DNA from: CAJQQK01 sp963696075
GTDB taxonomy: Bacteria > Pseudomonadota > Alphaproteobacteria > Rhizobiales > Hyphomicrobiaceae
Length of the DNA stretch: 64,000 nucleotides
Reading direction: 5' to 3'
Assembly: GCA_963696075.1 (NCBI GenBank)
Contig: CAVOJD010000037.1
Span: 27,240-91,239 of the forward strand
A model generated the notes under the pieces. That model was not told the DNA's origin and made no database searches. It saw only the letters and a program-made list of their open reading frames with translations. Position 1 is the stretch's first letter. Each line of letters starts with the position of its first letter. The translations under genes were made by a program, and so were the position numbers. Positions 61,492-64,000 of the stretch are shown here, in pieces.

Positions 61492-62646
61492 TCAACGCAC
61501 CCGCCGCCGAGCTGCCGCAGCATGGGCTTCAAACGTGAACGACGCCGGCACCGCTGGCCCGGCCTCCCCGCCGACCATCCACTCGATCGCCGCTCGCGCA
61601 AGGGCATGCGCAATGCCGAACGTGATCTTGAACCCGCCGCTCGCGATCCATACCCGTCCCGTTTCATCCACCGGTCCGATGATCGGGTCCCGCGCCCATG
61701 CCTTGGGCCTGACGCCAGCCCAGCGCCCGATGACACGTGCTTCAGCCAACACCGGCGACAGCCGTCGCGCCGCAGCAATACGCGGCTCGATCGCCGCGTC
61801 AGTCGACGTTGCATCACGCCAATCCATTTCCGTCGTACTGCCGATCGCGCACGCATCCCGCGAATGCGCCACGACATAGAGCCCGTCGTCGTAGATGATC
61901 GGTCGCCGGACAGGCAGACGTGCAGCCAACACCACCGCCTGCCCTTTCACGCCTCCCCCAAGATCCAGCCCCAGAACCTCCCGCGCCAGATCGAACGTCT
62001 GGTAGCCCGCCGCAAGCACAATGCGAGCACCCGCAATTCTGGCCCCGTCCGCGCCAACCACCGCGTTGCGAACCGGATCGATGGCCCGGCACGGCCACCC
62101 TTCCAACAAGACACCGCCGTCACTGATGAACGCAGCCTTCAGCGCCGCCAGATAGCGCCGCGGCTCGATCCGCGCCGCCAGCGTGTCGACCAGAAGGCCA
62201 TAGGGCGCCTCCTCCGGATGAAGCCAGTCTGCAAACGTGTCACTTGCCGCAACCTCAAGACGATAGGCACCATTTTTGTGCCGCCACCTCTCCAGGCTCT
62301 CCGCCGCCCGCTCGATCGCCGTATCGCGAAAGCGCTGCGACCGGATCGCCATGACCCGGCCCGACCTCATGTAACCGGTATCGATGCCCGTCTGCGCCGC
62401 AAGCTCCGCCGCCCGGCTCTCCAGTTGGACCAGCGCATCGAATTGAAACTGCTTCTTCGCCCCCCATGGCAGCGGCATGTGCGCCATCAACGCCCCGAGC
62501 ACGCCCCCGCTCGCCCCCGCGCCAACTTCCTCAGCCTCGACAATCGCGACGGAAAGACCGGCCGCGCGCGCCTCCCGCCCGAGCCAAAGTCCTTGCACCC
62601 CACCACCGACCACAACTAAGTCGTAGCTGGCCACTTTCGTCTCCAT
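61492..62646 (-). CDS. FAD-dependent oxidoreductase, DadA/MnmC-C-like
   Basis: ATG 62646, with AGGAG five bases upstream, gives 384 residues. The protein has a FAD motif YDLVVVGGGVQGLWLGREA, EEVGAGASGGVLGALMAHMP, RIVLAAGYQTFDLA, and a C-terminal FAD loop VRPKAWARDPIIGPVDETGR with IASGGFKITFGIAHALAR. The GASG-x3-GAL element and its place directly divergent from mnmD suggest it is the separated C-terminal half of MnmC, which oxidises the cmnm group of tRNA wobble uridine. General amino-acid oxidases of the DadA type remain possible. Confidence 0.82.
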   Translation of the reverse strand: METKVASYDLVVVGGGVQGLWLGREARAAGLSVAIVEAEEVGAGASGGVLGALMAHMPLPWGAKKQFQFDALVQLESRAAELAAQTGIDTGYMRSGRVMAIRSQRFRDTAIERAAESLERWRHKNGAYRLEVAASDTFADWLHPEEAPYGLLVDTLAARIEPRRYLAALKAAFISDGGVLLEGWPCRAIDPVRNAVVGADGARIAGARIVLAAGYQTFDLAREVLGLDLGGGVKGQAVVLAARLPVRRPIIYDDGLYVVAHSRDACAIGSTTEMDWRDATSTDAAIEPRIAAARRLSPVLAEARVIGRWAGVRPKAWARDPIIGPVDETGRVWIASGGFKITFGIAHALARAAIEWMVGGEAGPAVPASFTFEAHAAAARRRVR

Positions 62647-62698
62647 GGACGCTCCTGCCGCGAGCCCGCCAATGTCCCAACCGACCCAAACGACACGA

Positions 62699-63442
62699 AT
62701 GAACACGAATTCAGCCATTCAATGGGGCGAGGGCGACGTACCCGTCTCCGTTGAATACAACGACCCTTATTTTGCACGCGAAGACGGCCTCGGCGAATCC
62801 CGCCACGTCTTCCTGGCCGGCAACCGCCTGCCAACCCGGTTCGCGAATCAGCACCAGTTCCAGATAGCCGAACTGGGCTTCGGCACAGGTCTGAATTTCT
62901 TTGCAACTCTCAGTGCCTGGCGCAACCGTCCCGCGCCACAGACCGGCGCACGCCTCACTTATACGTCGTTCGAAAAATCCCCCTTGTCACGCGACGACAT
63001 GGCCCGCGCCGCCGCCGCATGGCCCGAACTCACGCCGCTCGTCACGGAATGCCTCGACCTCTGGCCGCGCGCCCTGGATGCGAACATCATCACACTCTCA
63101 TGTCCCGACGCCACCCTCGAGTTGTATCTCGGCGACGCCAACCACCGCCTTTACGAGTGGCACGCGCCTGTCGATGCCTGGTTTCTCGACGGCTTCAGCC
63201 CGGCCCGCAATCCGGAACTCTGGGGCGCGGAACTCATGGCTCGCGTTTTCGCCCTGACCGTCCCGGGCGGCACCTTCGCAACCTACACGGTAGCCGGCTG
63301 GATCCGGCGCAATCTTGCAGCAGCCGGCTTTACTCTGGAAAAATTCCCCGGCCACGGCCGCAAGCGCGAGAGCCTGCGCGGCTGGCGCCCCGCCAATAGC
63401 CCCGATGACATCGAGGCCTCGAATTCACCAACCAGCGGCTAA
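62699..63442 (+). CDS. mnmD: tRNA (mnm5s2U34) methyltransferase MnmD-like (DUF752)
   Basis: About 247 residues from ATG 62699. The pattern is AIQWGEGDVPVSVEYNDPYF, GLGESRHVFLAGNRLPTRF, the SAM-binding IAELGFGTGLNFFATL, and the catalytic-region DAWFLDGFSPARNPELWGAE with the D-G-F-S-P motif, ending in PGGTFATYTVAGWIRRNL and GRKRESLRGW. This is the methyltransferase half of MnmC as a stand-alone protein. ATGs at 62672 and 62645 are in frame. The outermost would overlap the start codon of the divergent FAD gene in CATG, and none has a clear ribosome site. Confidence 0.9.
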   Translation: MNTNSAIQWGEGDVPVSVEYNDPYFAREDGLGESRHVFLAGNRLPTRFANQHQFQIAELGFGTGLNFFATLSAWRNRPAPQTGARLTYTSFEKSPLSRDDMARAAAAWPELTPLVTECLDLWPRALDANIITLSCPDATLELYLGDANHRLYEWHAPVDAWFLDGFSPARNPELWGAELMARVFALTVPGGTFATYTVAGWIRRNLAAAGFTLEKFPGHGRKRESLRGWRPANSPDDIEASNSPTSG

Positions 63443-63553
63443 AAGGTCTCAAATCAGATATTCTTCTCAGGCTCTCGATCTGATAGAAGCTTCGCCAACA
63501 CCTTAACCGCGCGATCCGCGCCGACGCCGCTGAGCGACCGGAATCCAACAACG

Positions 63554-63862
63554 ATGACGACTGCCCGAATCTACAAGCCCTCCCGCAGCGCCACCCAGTC
63601 CGGCAAGGGCCGCACCAAGGACTGGGTCTTCGAGTATGCCCCGGCAGCTCCCCGCCAGGTCGAGCCGCTGATGGGTTGGACCTCGTCGACGGATACGTTG
63701 TCCCAGGTCCGTTTGACATTCGACACCAAGGAAGACGCGATCGCCTACGCGACACGTCACGGCATTCCATTCACCGTTGAAGAAGAACGCCCCAGAAAAA
63801 TCCCGAAGAAGTCCTACTCTGATAACTTCAAGTATGGCCGCCGCGTCGCCTGGACCCACTAA
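63554..63862 (+). CDS. NADH-quinone oxidoreductase accessory subunit, NDUFS4-like
   Basis: The 102-residue protein matches the alphaproteobacterial ETC complex I conserved-region family: ARIYKPSRSATQSGKGRTKD, WVFEYAPAAPRQVEPLMGWT, TLSQVRLTFDTKEDAIAYAT and PKKSYSDNFKYGRRVAWTH. It corresponds to the mitochondrial 18-kDa subunit NDUFS4 and binds the hydrophilic arm of complex I. It is a useful lineage marker, since it is mainly found in alphaproteobacteria and mitochondria. No other complex I gene is in the window. Confidence 0.92.
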   Translation: MTTARIYKPSRSATQSGKGRTKDWVFEYAPAAPRQVEPLMGWTSSTDTLSQVRLTFDTKEDAIAYATRHGIPFTVEEERPRKIPKKSYSDNFKYGRRVAWTH

Positions 63863-63940
63863 ACGCCGGACCTCCGCGCAACCGGCCATGCTGTTGGCGA
63901 ACATCACAACCCACCAATCCCGCCAAGTCCGCTTGGCCCA

Positions 63941-64000
63941 GGCCCCGTAGCTCAGCTGGATAGAGCAGGTGACTTCTAATCATCAGGTCGGGGGTTCGAG
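63941..64000 (+). tRNA. tRNA-Arg (anticodon TCT), 3' end cut by the window
   Basis: The 5' acceptor strand GGCCCCG (63941-63947) is followed by a D-arm GCTC/GAGC, an anticodon stem GGTGA/TCATC with loop CTTCTAA (anticodon TCT at 63975-63977), and a T-stem start GGGGGTTCGAG that runs into the window edge. The fold and spacing are standard. The last about 17 bases are outside the window. Confidence 0.93.

Noticed and set aside
1..64000. CRISPR array, rRNA genes, prophage, integron or toxin-antitoxin modules
   Set aside because: I saw no spaced direct repeats, no rRNA sequence, and no phage structural, integrase or transposase genes; the only mobile-type element is the MITE-like one.

Overview
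The window is high-GC DNA, dense with genes, and reads as an alphaproteobacterium, most likely of the Hyphomicrobiales (Rhizobiales). The signs are a complete fixNOQP-GHIS (ccoNOQP-GHIS) set next to an FnrL-type regulator with anaeroboxes, a DUF3422 protein, an NDUFS4-like complex I subunit, several TRAP transporters and a rhizobial-style ExoF/ExoP exopolysaccharide system. The genus cannot be fixed from the sequence alone.

Layout. (1) 1-14.1 kb: three TRAP dicarboxylate-type transporters. One is cut by the window edge (dctQ end and dctM), one is complete on the plus strand (dctP, dctQ, dctM), and one lies on the minus strand behind an isocitrate/tartrate-type dehydrogenase and a metallo-beta-lactamase-fold hydrolase. 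Between them is an AAA+ ATPase with an N-terminal MshEN-type c-di-GMP motif pair. (2) 14.2-20 kb: an HD-domain protein, an EthD-like protein, a sugar isomerase-like TIM barrel, type II isopentenyl-diphosphate isomerase (fni), a frameshifted DUF3422 gene and a heme oxygenase. (3) 20.3-41.6 kb: an exopolysaccharide locus. It holds a GH9 glycosidase translationally coupled to an ExoF-like exporter, a Wzy-like polymerase/ligase, three glycosyltransferases, a priming sugar transferase, a frameshifted ExoP/Wzc-like protein, a deacetylase, and a WbpB/WbpE/WbpD-like set for an N-acylated 3-amino sugar. At its centre is a 1274-residue protein fusing a polyketide-type dehydratase, an FkbM methyltransferase, an FkbH HAD enzyme and a carrier protein. 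A 333-bp MITE-like element sits beside the deacetylase gene. (4) 42-46.2 kb: an aldehyde dehydrogenase, a lipoprotein, a small membrane protein and a universal stress protein with an anaerobox. (5) 46.3-57.1 kb: the cbb3 oxidase structural and assembly genes, FnrL, a possible hemerythrin-like protein and a DUF2189 membrane protein, with two further anaeroboxes. (6) 57.2-64 kb: a GMC oxidoreductase, a SnoaL-like protein, a Baeyer-Villiger monooxygenase, a divergent FAD oxidoreductase/mnmD pair that looks like a split MnmC, the NDUFS4-like protein and the start of tRNA-Arg(TCT).

The most unusual object is the dehydratase-FkbM-FkbH-carrier fusion at 31056-34880. FkbH enzymes load a glyceryl unit from 1,3-bisphosphoglycerate onto a carrier protein. 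No ketosynthase or acyltransferase is in the window, and the neighbours build and N-acylate an amino sugar. The inference is a carrier-bound three-carbon acyl group, possibly dehydrated or O-methylated, made to decorate an exopolysaccharide. Three genes (dctM at 9.4 kb, DUF3422 at 17.9 kb, exoP-like at 28.5 kb) each contain one apparent extra base. That is either real decay or residual assembly error, and it should be settled before they are called pseudogenes.
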